A stretch of DNA of 64,000 nt from Marinospirillum alkalitolerans (GCF_045055655.1 NZ_JBANFI010000001.1:124001-188000); one strand, 5' to 3'; numbered from the stretch's first letter, positions 44,331 through 53,408 are shown. Notes: generated from the sequence alone by a model not told the origin. Numbers and translations: made by a program.

Positions 44331-45823
44331 AGTGCGGCATCAAGATCCAATAGATATTGAGCCAGCAAGGCGACGGGACGCCCTGTTGCCCCCTTTTGCT
44401 TGCCTGAGTGCCAGGCGGTGCCAGCGATATCCAGATGCGCCCAGCGGAACTTCTCGGCAAAACGCGAGAGGAAGCAGGCCGCTGTGATCGTACCCGCAGG
44501 CCGTCCACCAATATTTTGCAAGTCGGCAAAGTTGGAGTCCAGCTGTTCCTGGTAGGCATCCCACAGTGGAAGCTGCCAAGCGCGATCTTCGGCATCGATC
44601 CCCGCTTCTAAAAGCGCGGCAGCCAGCTGGTCATCATTGCTGAGCAGGCCTGTGGCGTGATGGCCAAGAGCAATGATGCACGCACCGGTCAGGGTGGCGA
44701 TATCCACTACCGTGGCAGGGTTGAAGCGCTCTGCATAGGTCAGCGCGTCACAGAGCACCAGGCGGCCTTCGGCATCGGTATTCAACACTTCAACGGTTTT
44801 GCCGGATAAGGTAGTGTAAATATCACCCGGTTTGCTGGCACGACCTGAAGGCATATTCTCTGCAGCGGCAATCATAAAGACCAGATTCAGCCGTGGACGC
44901 AGTTGACGCACGACTTCGAGTGCTCCAAGAACACTGGCAGCACCGCACATATCAAACTTCATCTCATCCATGCCTTCGCCCGGCTTCAGGCTGATGCCAC
45001 CTGTATCAAAGGTGATGCCCTTGCCGAGTAGCACATGCGGTGCGGCTTCTTTATCTTCTGCGCCTTGGTACTCCACCACAATCAATCGCGGTGGTTGATC
45101 ACTGCCCTTGCCGACCGACAGCAGGCTGTTCATGCCCAGCTCAGCCATCTGGACTTCATCCAGAATCTTGCTGCTAAACGCAGGGTCCTTACCGATTAGC
45201 TCCAGTGCTGTTTCGGCCAGATGAATCGGGGTGCACACATTGCCGGGGCGGTTGCCCAGTGTGCGGGCCAGATTCTTGCCCTGGCCTATGGCGCGCCCTT
45301 GCTTGAGTGCGGTCTCGCCTTCATTGGCTTCTTGATTATCTGGCCAGTAGAAGGCCAGCTCAGCAGGCAGCTGCTCTGGGGTCGGCTGGCTTTTGAATTC
45401 ATTAAAGCGATAAAAGCTGGTCTCGGCTTCTTCGGCCATCAGGCGCAGCTTCCAAGCCGTATCGCGATTTTTCAGTGGGGTATCGGCCAGGGTCAGCAGA
45501 GCATCATGGACGCTGAGCTGAGCCAGTTGCTGATAGGCAGCATGGCAGGCTTGACGAAACTTTTGCCCAGTCAGTTTTTCTGCTTCACCCATACCCACAA
45601 GCAGAATACGCTGGGCTTCGGCACCAGGAGCAAAGGGCAGTAAAAAAGTGCGCCCCAGTTTGGGCTGAAAATCACCGCGTTCAATCATTTGGCTGATCAG
45701 TGATTCGGTGGCCTTATTGAGGGCTTCACCGCTTTGGGTCAGGCTCCCATCTTGCAGAACAGGCAGCACCACGCAGGCGGTCTCTGTCAGTGCGGGAGAA
45801 TGGGTCACCAGTTTAAAATTCAT
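44327..45823 (-). CDS. pepA: Leucyl aminopeptidase (cytosol aminopeptidase)
   Basis: 498-aa M17 zinc/manganese peptidase; in some species also a DNA-binding protein for site-specific recombination and carAB control. Signature NTDAEGRLVLCDAL, metal site GKGITFDTGGISLKP and KFDMCGAASV. Full length. Divergent from lptF, as in E. coli; valS, its usual partner downstream, is elsewhere. Confidence 0.97.
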   Translation of the reverse strand: MNFKLVTHSPALTETACVVLPVLQDGSLTQSGEALNKATESLISQMIERGDFQPKLGRTFLLPFAPGAEAQRILLVGMGEAEKLTGQKFRQACHAAYQQLAQLSVHDALLTLADTPLKNRDTAWKLRLMAEEAETSFYRFNEFKSQPTPEQLPAELAFYWPDNQEANEGETALKQGRAIGQGKNLARTLGNRPGNVCTPIHLAETALELIGKDPAFSSKILDEVQMAELGMNSLLSVGKGSDQPPRLIVVEYQGAEDKEAAPHVLLGKGITFDTGGISLKPGEGMDEMKFDMCGAASVLGALEVVRQLRPRLNLVFMIAAAENMPSGRASKPGDIYTTLSGKTVEVLNTDAEGRLVLCDALTYAERFNPATVVDIATLTGACIIALGHHATGLLSNDDQLAAALLEAGIDAEDRAWQLPLWDAYQEQLDSNFADLQNIGGRPAGTITAACFLSRFAEKFRWAHLDIAGTAWHSGKQKGATGRPVALLAQYLLDLDAAL

Positions 45824-45966
45824 AACTGCTCCATCTAAGGTGTGAACAAGGACGAGAAAAAACCATCAATTGCTGGCATTTTGGCCTTGTCTAAAGACAA
45901 GCTTAAGGCTCCTGTAGGATAATGGCTTTATTCAAGAAATGCATCGTCTGTTTGCAGGAGAGCTGT

Positions 45967-47025
45967 TTGATTCTTTATCGCTATATTGGACGCGAGATAC
46001 TGCTGACCACCGCTGCCGTGACCAGTATTCTGCTGTTAGTGATTGTTGGCAGCCGTTTTGCGCGTTTTCTGGGTCGTGCCGCTTCGGGGCGGATTTCTCT
46101 GGATGCTCTGGGGCATCTCACCTTGCTCTATATGCCTTATGCGGCGCAGCTCATCCTTCCTCTCAGTTTTATTCTGGCTTTGATGCTGACTTTTGGCCGC
46201 TTGTATATGCAAAGTGAAATGGCGGTGATTCAGGCCAGCGGTGTCAGCCAGCGTCAGCTATTGAAGTTTGCTTTTGTGCTGGCGCTGTTACTGGCAGGGC
46301 TGACGAGTGTCGGCAGCTTTTACTTAACACCTTGGACACAAGAAGCCAGCGCTCGCTTGCTTGAAGAGCAGCGTAGTCGCACTGGGTTTGAATCCATCAG
46401 CCCAGGTCAATTTACGGCGATTGGCTCACAAGCAGTTTATATTGATCGCTTAAGTGATGATCAACAGCTATTGCATCAAGTGCTGCTGGCGGAAACACGG
46501 GATCAGCAAGAAACACTGGTGGTCGCTCAGCGGGGTTTTCAACAGTTGGAGCCTGAAACGCGTAGCCGGTTTTTGGTCTTGCAAGAGGGGGTGCGTTATA
46601 CCTTGCCCTCTACTGATCTCTCGCTGATGCAGCTGGATTTTGCCCAGTATGCACAAAGAGTCAGCCAGTATGTGCCACCGCATATTCAGCAGCAGGTGAG
46701 TATGCTGCCCTTCCATGCTCTGCTGGGCCAGGATTCAATCGAGGCTCAGGTGGAGTGGCAATGGCGTTTGGCCCTGCCCATCATGCTGCTGGTGATGGTC
46801 TTTGTGGCCTTGCCAATGACCAAGGTGAATCCGCGTCAGGGGCGTTTTATGGCCCTGCTGCCAGTTTTGTTATGTCAGATGCTCTATTTGGGTGGTCTGA
46901 TGTCCTTGCAAGATATGATGATGAAAGAAAGCTGGCCCATCTGGCCCGGTTTATGGAGCCTGCATCTGACCTTTCTGGCACTGGGACTCTTCCTCTGCTG
47001 GCGTCGTGAGGTGCTCAAACCATGA
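45967..47025 (+). CDS. lptF: LPS export ABC transporter permease LptF
   Basis: 352 aa from TTG at 45967 (LILYRYIGREILLTT), the family's usual start; AGGAG sits 6 nt upstream, while the longer frame from ATG 45922 has no ribosome site. Inner-membrane half of the LptB2FG complex that extracts LPS and feeds it to LptC. Six helices in two groups with a periplasmic jellyroll domain between (~120-260). Stop overlaps lptG's start by 4 bp. Confidence 0.93.
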   Translation: MILYRYIGREILLTTAAVTSILLLVIVGSRFARFLGRAASGRISLDALGHLTLLYMPYAAQLILPLSFILALMLTFGRLYMQSEMAVIQASGVSQRQLLKFAFVLALLLAGLTSVGSFYLTPWTQEASARLLEEQRSRTGFESISPGQFTAIGSQAVYIDRLSDDQQLLHQVLLAETRDQQETLVVAQRGFQQLEPETRSRFLVLQEGVRYTLPSTDLSLMQLDFAQYAQRVSQYVPPHIQQQVSMLPFHALLGQDSIEAQVEWQWRLALPIMLLVMVFVALPMTKVNPRQGRFMALLPVLLCQMLYLGGLMSLQDMMMKESWPIWPGLWSLHLTFLALGLFLCWRREVLKP

Positions 47026-48095
47026 GGCTCTTAGGTGGATATATTGGCCGTTCGGTTTTGTTCGCCAGTCTGGCCGTGTTGTTGGTGATCGTGACGCTGG
47101 ATCTGGTCTTCTCCTTATTGGATGAGCTGGGCGGCTTACGCGGTGATTATGGGCTCTTCGAGGCGATCATCTATATGTTGATGCGTCTTCCTGAGCGCTT
47201 CTATCTCTTTTTACCTATTGCGGCCTTGGTTGGTGTGCTGGTCGGGCTGGGCGGCCTAGCCTCGACCAGTGAACTCACCGTGATGCGAGCTGCGGGTGTC
47301 TCGATTCCGCGCCTGATCTGGCAAGCGGCCAAACCGATAGCCGTGTTGTTGCTGGTGGCGATGTTGGCCAGTGAATTTGTGCTCCTCCAGTGGGTGCAGG
47401 CTGCAGAAAGCTATCGCTGGGAAAAAAGAACCGGCCAGCAGCGGGCCAGTGTCAGCAGTGCGCAGGATCTGTGGCTGAAAGAAGAGCATCAGTTTTATCG
47501 CATTCAGGTGGCGCGCGATGATGGTCAGCTGCTTGGCGTCACCATCTATCAGCTGGATGCCAACTGGCAGCTCAGCGAGCGTATCACTGCTGCGCGTGCT
47601 GATTGGCAGGAGCAGGAAGGCCACTGGGTGTTGCGCGATGTGCAGCGGCTGCGGCTAGATCCAGAGCAGCTTCAGCAAGAGCGCCTGTCGAGTCTGGTGT
47701 GGCCGGTGCCGATAGCACCTGAATTTGTTGCCCTGCAGGCTTTTGACCCGCGAGATCTGCCCCCAACTCGCCTGTGGCACTATGCACACTATTTAGAGGC
47801 GCGGGGACAGCCAAGTGGTTTCTATTGGCTCGCCTTATGGCAAAAGCTCCTGTTACCGATCACTGTGTTTGCCGTGGTTCTGCTGGGTGCTTCTTTTACC
47901 TTTGGGCCTTTGCGCTCTGTTCCGGCGGGTACACGCGTTTTTCATGGTATTTTAATTGGATTATCGGTGAAGTTTGCTCAGGACCTGCTTGGACCTGCCG
48001 CGCTCCTGTGGGGCTTTCCACCGATCTTGGCGGTGTTGATCCCCGCTGGATTTTGCGCTGCTTGGGGTGGCTGGCAGATTTATCGTACCGGTTAA
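47022..48095 (+). CDS. lptG: LPS export ABC transporter permease LptG
   Basis: 357-aa partner of LptF, same fold: helices (GRSVLFASLAVLLVIVTLDLVFSLL), periplasmic domain with LWLKEEHQFYRI, then helices near PITVFAVVLLGASFTFGPLRS. The stop codon TAA at 48093-48095 falls inside the left terminal repeat of a MITE-like element, so the element may have reset the 3' end, though the length is normal. Confidence 0.95.
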   Translation: MRLLGGYIGRSVLFASLAVLLVIVTLDLVFSLLDELGGLRGDYGLFEAIIYMLMRLPERFYLFLPIAALVGVLVGLGGLASTSELTVMRAAGVSIPRLIWQAAKPIAVLLLVAMLASEFVLLQWVQAAESYRWEKRTGQQRASVSSAQDLWLKEEHQFYRIQVARDDGQLLGVTIYQLDANWQLSERITAARADWQEQEGHWVLRDVQRLRLDPEQLQQERLSSLVWPVPIAPEFVALQAFDPRDLPPTRLWHYAHYLEARGQPSGFYWLALWQKLLLPITVFAVVLLGASFTFGPLRSVPAGTRVFHGILIGLSVKFAQDLLGPAALLWGFPPILAVLIPAGFCAAWGGWQIYRTG

Positions 48096-48304
48096 GAAAC
48101 CTCTGATTCACTACTGCGCTGGGTGATGCTGCGTTGAAATTGGTCTCAAAATGCTCATTTACTCCATGTAAACTCCGCTTTTTCGTCCAATTTCCCTTGC
48201 GACCTACATGGATGTAGGAAGTGCAGCAATTCGTATGGAGCGAATGCTGCCCTGACCTGCGCTCATGACGTTAATCAGAGGCTCCTTAAGCAGAGGTTTC
48301 TTAA
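48092..48304. repeat. MITE-like palindromic element with terminal inverted repeats
   Basis: 213 bp without a gene. Perfect 14-bp inverted ends: TTAAGAAACCTCTG (48092-48105) and CAGAGGTTTCTTAA (48291-48304). Internal palindromes at 48158-48172 (TTTAC-GTAAA), 48203-48218 (CCTACAT-ATGTAGG) and 48223-48250 (GCAGCA...TGCTGC with TTCG/CGAA). The right end is an imperfect tandem copy (CAGAGGCTCCTTAAG then CAGAGGTTTCTTAAG, 48276-48305). Size, TIRs and lack of coding fit a non-autonomous element or intergenic repeat; only one copy is in this window. Confidence 0.65.
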
Positions 48305-48380
48305 GACCTACAGACAACTGGCATCACCGACCCATGCATTGCAGACCATCGATTATTGATAAAGAGAGTGGATAAACCCT

Positions 48381-48824
48381 ATGGCAAGATACTTTGATCA
48401 TCTGAATGAGACCTATCCAGCGGGCCTGTTTCGTCGCTTGGCGGCCATGGTCTATGACCTCTTCTTGCTCGCGGCTTTGTTTGTGTTGGCGGGATTTATC
48501 GGGGTGGCTTTAACAGGCGGTGAGGCGAATGAGCATCCGCTGTTTAAAATCCTCGTCTGGATGGTGCCCTTCTTGTTTTATGGTTTTTTCTGGCATAAGA
48601 CAGGCCAAACGCTGGGTATGCTGGCGTGGCGTATTCGGGTGCAGACGCTGGATGGGCAGCCTGTGAATCCGCGTCAGACCTTCTTGCGCTTGATTGGTGG
48701 GCTGCTGTCATGGAGCTGTCTGGGCTTGGGCTATCTCTGGTTGAAGTTTGATACTGAGCAGCGTACCTGGCCAGATTTGCTCTCGCGGACGCAGGTGGTT
48801 GTGGTGCCGCAACGCAAGGATTAA
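48381..48824 (+). CDS. RDD family membrane protein
   Basis: 147 aa, three membrane segments. Begins AGLFRRLAAMVYDLFLLAALF (the R-D pair of the RDD signature), then FWHKTGQTLGMLAWRIRVQTLDGQP, the family's second signature with the further aspartate in LSRTQVV. Function of the family is unsettled (some are ion transporters). The repeat array that follows is in another frame. Confidence 0.88.
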   Translation: MARYFDHLNETYPAGLFRRLAAMVYDLFLLAALFVLAGFIGVALTGGEANEHPLFKILVWMVPFLFYGFFWHKTGQTLGMLAWRIRVQTLDGQPVNPRQTFLRLIGGLLSWSCLGLGYLWLKFDTEQRTWPDLLSRTQVVVVPQRKD

Positions 48825-48846
48825 TCTTCTTGGAAACGAGAATGGG

Positions 48847-48906
48847 CGTAACAAGAAGGATCGTAACAAGAAGGATCGTAACAAGAAGGGGCGTAATAAG
48901 AAGGGC
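48847..48906 (+). repeat. Four-copy 15-bp tandem repeat
   Basis: Unit CGTAACAAGAAGGAT: copies 1 and 2 identical, 3 and 4 with one and a few changes. It lies between the RDD stop and the terminator of the acyl-CoA ligase gene. In the +1 frame relative to the RDD gene it would read (RNKKD)x4. Confidence 0.8.
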
Positions 48907-48912
48907 AGCAGC

Positions 48913-48938
48913 AAAAAGGAGCAGACAGGCTGCTCCTT
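48913..48938 (-). terminator. Rho-independent terminator of the acyl-CoA ligase operon
   Basis: Nine-bp perfect stem AAGGAGCAG/CTGCTCCTT with a five-base loop; on the minus strand it is followed by TTTTTG. Confidence 0.85.
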
Positions 48939-48959
48939 GAAGGTAAAAAAAGTGATCCG

Positions 48960-50642
48960 CTAGCTGGCAGCAGGATCAGCCGCTTTAAGCTGCTCACGGA
49001 TTAACTTCTTGTTGAGCTTACCTACGCTGGTTTTGGGGATGGCGTCAACCAGCTCGATCTGCTCAGGAATCGCCCATTTGTTGATCCGACCGCCTTCCAC
49101 TGCCTTGAGCAGGGAAGCCCGCAGTTGATCGAGACAGGGTGGGTGATCCGGTGTGCTGGCCACCACCAGTGCAGCAGGGCGCTCGCCCCAGCGCGCATCG
49201 GCGACGCCAACCACGGCCACCTCGGCAACACCCTCACACTGGCTGATCAGGTTTTCGATCTCTAAAGAAGAAACCCACTCACCGCCGGTTTTAATCACAT
49301 CTTTAATGCGATCACGAATCTGGATAAAGCCGCGTTCATCCTGCACCGCGACATCCCCTGTATGGAGCCAGCCATCGCGCCATAGCTCTTCACTGCGTTC
49401 TTGCTCCTTGTAATAGGCTTGGGTCAGCCAAGGTGCACGCACCCGAATTTCACCGACAGTTTCGCCATCGGCGGGCACCAGCTGGCCTTCTTCATCGACC
49501 AGTTGCAGATCCACCAGTGGAACAGGCAGGCCAGTTTTACAGCGCCAGGGTAGCTGGGTATCAAAATCACTCTCTGCCAGATCCTTCGGCAAGACGGCTG
49601 CGGTCAGCAGCGGGCAGGTTTCTGACATGCCATAAGCGGTGCGAGTATCAATACCCAGCAGATGGGCTTTTTTGGCGAGTCCCTGAGGCAAGGCGCTGCC
49701 ACCGATCAATACATGCCAGCCATCCAGTTTGATCTTGCCTGAAGCGATGGGTTCAGCCGAGACCACCATATTCAACAAGGTAGGTACGCAGTGAGATACA
49801 TCCACCTTCTCGCTCACCAGCAGCTTGACCAGCATTTCTGGCTCATAACGACCGGGGTAGACCTGCGTGGCTCCCATAAAGGTGGCCGTGTAGGGTACGC
49901 CCCAAGCATGCACATGGAACATCGGGGTGATGGGCATGTAGACCTTGTTGCGATTCAGCAGCTCAAAGCCTGGCGTCTGGAAGATGTTGGCCTCGGCCAG
50001 TGTATGCAGCACCAGCTGGCGATGGGTAAAGAAAACGCCCTTGGGATTGCCCGTGGTGCCTGTGGTGTAAAAAAGCGTGGCCACGGCCTGTTCATCAAAG
50101 GTCGGGAAATCATAGTGGGTGGGTTGCTTGGCCAATAGGGTTTCGTACTCGCCAATCAAATTCAGGCTGGTACTGACTGGCGCAGGATGATCCTGACAAA
50201 GCAGATAGCCCTTAACACGAGGCAGCTGCTCAGCAAGGGGTTCGAGCTGGGCCAGAAAATCCTCATGGGTCAGCACAAACATATCCTCAGCATGCTCCAT
50301 CGTGTAGAGGATTTGCTCAGGGGCCAGGCGCACGTTGACGGTATGCAGCACTGCGCCCAGCATCGGGATAGCAAAAAAACATTCCAGATAGCGATGGCTA
50401 TCCCAGTCGAGAACAGCCACCACATCACCGGCTTTGACGCCTTGTTCTGTGAGCAGGTGCGCGAGTTGATGAACCCGCTGCTCAAATTGACGATAGCTCA
50501 AGCGGGTGATATCCCGATAGACGATTTGATTCTCACCGGCCATGCGCACGCTTGATCTGAGCAGATCACCGATCAGCAGCGGTGGATTCACCGCCGAAGG
50601 GGTGGAAGGCAGGATTTTGGGGGTGACGCGGTTCTGATCCAT
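48960..50642 (-). CDS. Acyl-CoA synthetase, medium/long-chain (AlkK-like)
   Basis: 560 aa from ATG at 50642 (MDQNRVTPKILPS), with GGAGT 5 nt upstream; ten more codons are open. ANL-superfamily adenylating enzyme: P-loop LFYTTGTTGNPKGVFFTH, then GGSALPQGLAKKAHLLGI, YGMSETCPL, GWLHTGDVAVQDERGFI and catalytic lysine in KTSVGKLNKK. Sequence features around RRYECFFAIPMLGAVLHTVNVRL fit the AlkK/FadD3-like group for medium-chain fatty acids. Follows the acyl-CoA dehydrogenase on the same strand, so activation then first oxidation of a fatty acid. Confidence 0.88.
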   Translation of the reverse strand: MDQNRVTPKILPSTPSAVNPPLLIGDLLRSSVRMAGENQIVYRDITRLSYRQFEQRVHQLAHLLTEQGVKAGDVVAVLDWDSHRYLECFFAIPMLGAVLHTVNVRLAPEQILYTMEHAEDMFVLTHEDFLAQLEPLAEQLPRVKGYLLCQDHPAPVSTSLNLIGEYETLLAKQPTHYDFPTFDEQAVATLFYTTGTTGNPKGVFFTHRQLVLHTLAEANIFQTPGFELLNRNKVYMPITPMFHVHAWGVPYTATFMGATQVYPGRYEPEMLVKLLVSEKVDVSHCVPTLLNMVVSAEPIASGKIKLDGWHVLIGGSALPQGLAKKAHLLGIDTRTAYGMSETCPLLTAAVLPKDLAESDFDTQLPWRCKTGLPVPLVDLQLVDEEGQLVPADGETVGEIRVRAPWLTQAYYKEQERSEELWRDGWLHTGDVAVQDERGFIQIRDRIKDVIKTGGEWVSSLEIENLISQCEGVAEVAVVGVADARWGERPAALVVASTPDHPPCLDQLRASLLKAVEGGRINKWAIPEQIELVDAIPKTSVGKLNKKLIREQLKAADPAAS

Positions 50643-50702
50643 GAAGCACTCCGATGTCGAAGAGGGCGGCACCAGCTGAGCTGGGCCGCTAAAAAAGATA
50701 AT

Positions 50703-51848
50703 CTAAGCTTTACCAAGAAGAGAGCGAGCAATCACTTCTTTCATGATTTCCGAACTGCCAGCATAGATGGTTTGCACGCGTGCATCGACATAAAAGCGCG
50801 AAATGGGATATTCGAGGGTATAGCCATAGCCGCCAAAAAGCTGCAAACACTCATCGGTAATGCGACATTGCATTTCACTGAGCTGGAGCTTGATGATGGC
50901 TGCATGGGTGCTGGTCATCTCACCTTGGCGATAAAGCGCAACACAATGGTTAAAGTAGGCGCGGGCCATATCGATTTGCGCTCGCACTTCAGCCAGCTTA
51001 AAGCGGGTGTTTTGGAAATCGCCAATACGCTGACCAAAGGCCTTGCGCTCTTGGACATAATCCAGAGTCAGTTGCAACGCGCCTTCCATAGCACCCAGAG
51101 CTTGAGAACCCACACCCAAGCGTTCACGCGGCAATTCCTGCATGAGATAAACGAAGCCCTGACCTTCTTCACCAAGCAGCGCTTCTTCTGGCAGGATCAT
51201 CTGATCAAAAAACAGCTCGGCGGTATCACTGGCATGCTGGCCGATTTTTTTGATCGGCTTGCCGCGTGAGAAGCCGGGCAGATGGGTATCGACTAAAAAC
51301 AGGGAGACGCCCTTCGCGCCTGCGCTGGGATCTGTTTTGGCACACACGATCACCATATCGGCCATCATGCCGTTGGTGATAAAGGTTTTGGAGCCATCTA
51401 GCTGCCAGCCACCTTCTACCTTTTGGGCGCGGGTTTTCATAGCCGCCAGATCACTTCCAGCGCCAGGTTCGGTCATCGCGATGGCGCTCATCACCTCACC
51501 GCTGGCCATGCGCGGCAGCCAGTGCTGCTTTTGTTCTTCATTGCCTAGGTGCAGCACATAAGGAATCACGATATTGGAGTGGATGTTGTAGCCTGTCGCC
51601 AAGCCGCCCAGCCCCCGACGCGCGATCTCTTCAATCACCATTTGGGTGATGCCAAAATCAGCGCCGGTACCGCCATAGTCTTCATCCAGATCAATCGCGA
51701 GCATGCCGTTTTCGCCCATTTTGAGCCAAAAATCCCGTGGTACCTGCCCAGCGGCTTCCCAATCGGCATAGTGGGGATCGGCTTCCTGCTCCAAGAAGCG
51801 GCAGGTCATATCGTAAAAAAGTTGGCTGGATTCATCATGTGTTGTCAT
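50703..51848 (-). CDS. Acyl-CoA dehydrogenase, LCAD-type catalytic base
   Basis: 381 aa; FAD enzyme. Motifs AMTEPGAGSDLAAMKTRA, and C-terminal YGYTLEYPISRFYVDAR and QTIYAGSSEIMKEVIA. The usual catalytic glutamate of medium-chain enzymes (in YEGT) is alanine here (YAGS); instead E242 in MQELPRERLG sits where LCAD and isovaleryl-CoA dehydrogenase carry their base. Substrate therefore likely long or branched acyl-CoA. Divergent from the AraC gene, 60 bp before the ligase gene. Confidence 0.9.
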   Translation of the reverse strand: MTTHDESSQLFYDMTCRFLEQEADPHYADWEAAGQVPRDFWLKMGENGMLAIDLDEDYGGTGADFGITQMVIEEIARRGLGGLATGYNIHSNIVIPYVLHLGNEEQKQHWLPRMASGEVMSAIAMTEPGAGSDLAAMKTRAQKVEGGWQLDGSKTFITNGMMADMVIVCAKTDPSAGAKGVSLFLVDTHLPGFSRGKPIKKIGQHASDTAELFFDQMILPEEALLGEEGQGFVYLMQELPRERLGVGSQALGAMEGALQLTLDYVQERKAFGQRIGDFQNTRFKLAEVRAQIDMARAYFNHCVALYRQGEMTSTHAAIIKLQLSEMQCRITDECLQLFGGYGYTLEYPISRFYVDARVQTIYAGSSEIMKEVIARSLLGKA

Positions 51849-51929
51849 GGTTTTTCTCTGCTATTGTGTTGTTTTCGGCCATACTAGGCCGCTATTCGGC
51901 TTCTCATCGGCTGTTTTAGGACAAAAACT

Positions 51930-52943
51930 ATGCATAATCAGCCAAACTGGCTTTCTTCTGGCTTAGCTGTAGAGTTGGTGCATGCGCTTTTTGAGGGGGT
52001 GCAGTTGCCCGCCGCACGACGAAAAACCCTGTTGATGCAGGCGGGTATCGCCCCGCGTGTGCTCGAACAGCCGCAGAATCGTCTGCCACCGGCGCAGTTT
52101 GCGCGCCTATACCGCTTGCTAGTGCAGCTGTTTCAGGATGAAACACCGGGGTTTTTCTCACGGCCTCTGCGCCCAGGAACACTCAAGTTCATTGGCCTCT
52201 CTTTGTTGGATGCGCCCAACTTACAGGTGGCGCTGCATCGCTTTGCGCATCTGTTCAGCATCTTGCAGGATGATGCACGCTATGAAATTAAAATCCTCGA
52301 TGATCAAGTTGAGCTGCGCTGGATAGAGTTGCAGGCACCGCAGGCGAGTCGTGAACTGGTCCATCAGCTGATGCTGCGCTTGATCCATGGTCTGGCCTCG
52401 TGGCTGATTGCAGAACCCCTGCCAGTGACCGAGGTGGCCTATGCCTTTGCACCGGCATCCAGCGTTGTTTTTGCCTTTTATCCGCAGGTGATGACCTACC
52501 ATGCCCCCCTGAGCTGCCTGCGCCTGGCTCGTCGCCATCTGCAGGCACCGCTGCGCCAAACCAAGCGCGATTTACAGGCTTTTTTGCGCCGTGCCCCAGC
52601 GGATTGGCTGGATGTGGCGATGGATCAGGATCGGGTGGTGCATCAGGTGCGCGATTATCTGATGCGGATTAACCCCGCCGCCAAGGTGCCTGAAGTTGCG
52701 CAGAGGCTGCATAAATCTGTGCGTAGTCTGACGCGTCAGCTGGCTCAAGAGGGCGCGAGCTTCCAGCAGATCAAGGATCAGCTGCGTCGTGATCTGGCGA
52801 TAGAGCAGCTAGGGCGGCGGCACCTGCCGATCAACCAACTGGCTGAGCAGCTGGGTTTTGAGACCAGTGCCAGCTTCTACCGTGCTTTTTTACGCTGGGA
52901 GGGCTGCTCTCCGCGTACCTACCGTCAACGCCTGCAAGGCTGA
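51930..52943 (+). CDS. AraC family transcriptional regulator
   Basis: 337 aa with the arabinose-binding-like N-terminal domain (CupBD-type used by OruR/PchR-like regulators; LYRLLVQLFQDETPGFFSRPLRPGTLKF) and a C-terminal double HTH (VPEVAQRLHKSVRSLTRQLAQEG, and INQLAEQLGFETSASFYRAFLRWEG). Divergent from the acyl-CoA dehydrogenase/ligase pair with 81 bp between, so it most likely controls fatty acid use in answer to an acyl or related ligand. Confidence 0.88.
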   Translation: MHNQPNWLSSGLAVELVHALFEGVQLPAARRKTLLMQAGIAPRVLEQPQNRLPPAQFARLYRLLVQLFQDETPGFFSRPLRPGTLKFIGLSLLDAPNLQVALHRFAHLFSILQDDARYEIKILDDQVELRWIELQAPQASRELVHQLMLRLIHGLASWLIAEPLPVTEVAYAFAPASSVVFAFYPQVMTYHAPLSCLRLARRHLQAPLRQTKRDLQAFLRRAPADWLDVAMDQDRVVHQVRDYLMRINPAAKVPEVAQRLHKSVRSLTRQLAQEGASFQQIKDQLRRDLAIEQLGRRHLPINQLAEQLGFETSASFYRAFLRWEGCSPRTYRQRLQG

Positions 52944-52971
52944 TTTCAAGGCAGTGAATACTCTGGCGGAC

Positions 52972-53000
52972 TTGCTTTCTATATTTAAGTATATTATAAA
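52972..53000 (+). promoter_or_regulatory. Promoter of the arsR-type operon with overlapping AT-rich dyad
   Basis: TTGCTT, 17 bp, TATAAA (52972-52977 and 52995-53000). The spacer holds an ATTTA...TAAAT dyad, a likely operator for the repressor encoded just downstream. Confidence 0.65.
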
Positions 53001-53030
53001 TTAGGCAACTTAGTTTAAGTGGGTTGGCTT

Positions 53031-53408
53031 ATGCAAGCAGAGTTAGATCTAGCGCAGATGCAGCAGCAAGCGCAACAAGCCAGTCGTTTGATGCAGGCCT
53101 GTGCCCATCCTGGGCGCTTGTTGCTCTTGTGTCAGCTGGCGCTGGAAGAGCTCAACGTGGGTGAGCTGGAGCAGCGGGTGGGTTTGCATCAGCCCAGCCT
53201 ATCGCAGCAGCTGGGTGTGCTGCGTCGTGAAGGCTTGATTCGTGCGCGGCGTGCAGGTCAGCAGGTCTACTACCAGCTACAAGATCCCCGTACAGCGGAA
53301 CTTTTGCGCAGCCTCTACCGTATTTTTTGTACTCCGATGCCAACCTCTCCTCTGCCCGCTGGGCCAAAGAGGGAAGGAGCAGCACCCAAAAAAACAGATC
53401 ACAACTGA
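53031..53408 (+). CDS. ArsR/SmtB repressor, SqrR/YgaV-type persulfide sensor (predicted)
   Basis: 125 aa from ATG 53031. Winged helix with VGLHQPSLSQQLGVLRREGLI. Cysteines C34 (RLLLLCQLA) and C100 (RIFCTP) are 66 residues apart, exactly as C41/C107 of SqrR and with the same context as YgaV, which sense sulfane sulfur; C24 is extra. Likely binds the AT-rich operator before it and controls the RND exporter genes that follow at 23 bp. Confidence 0.78.
   Translation: MQAELDLAQMQQQAQQASRLMQACAHPGRLLLLCQLALEELNVGELEQRVGLHQPSLSQQLGVLRREGLIRARRAGQQVYYQLQDPRTAELLRSLYRIFCTPMPTSPLPAGPKREGAAPKKTDHN

Noticed and set aside
48847..48906. CRISPR-like array
   Set aside because: Units are 15 bp and directly adjacent, with no spacers and no cas genes.
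48748..48963. Plus-strand ORF containing (RNKKD)4
   Set aside because: Overlaps the end of the RDD gene, no start signals, runs through a terminator; treated only as a repeat observation.
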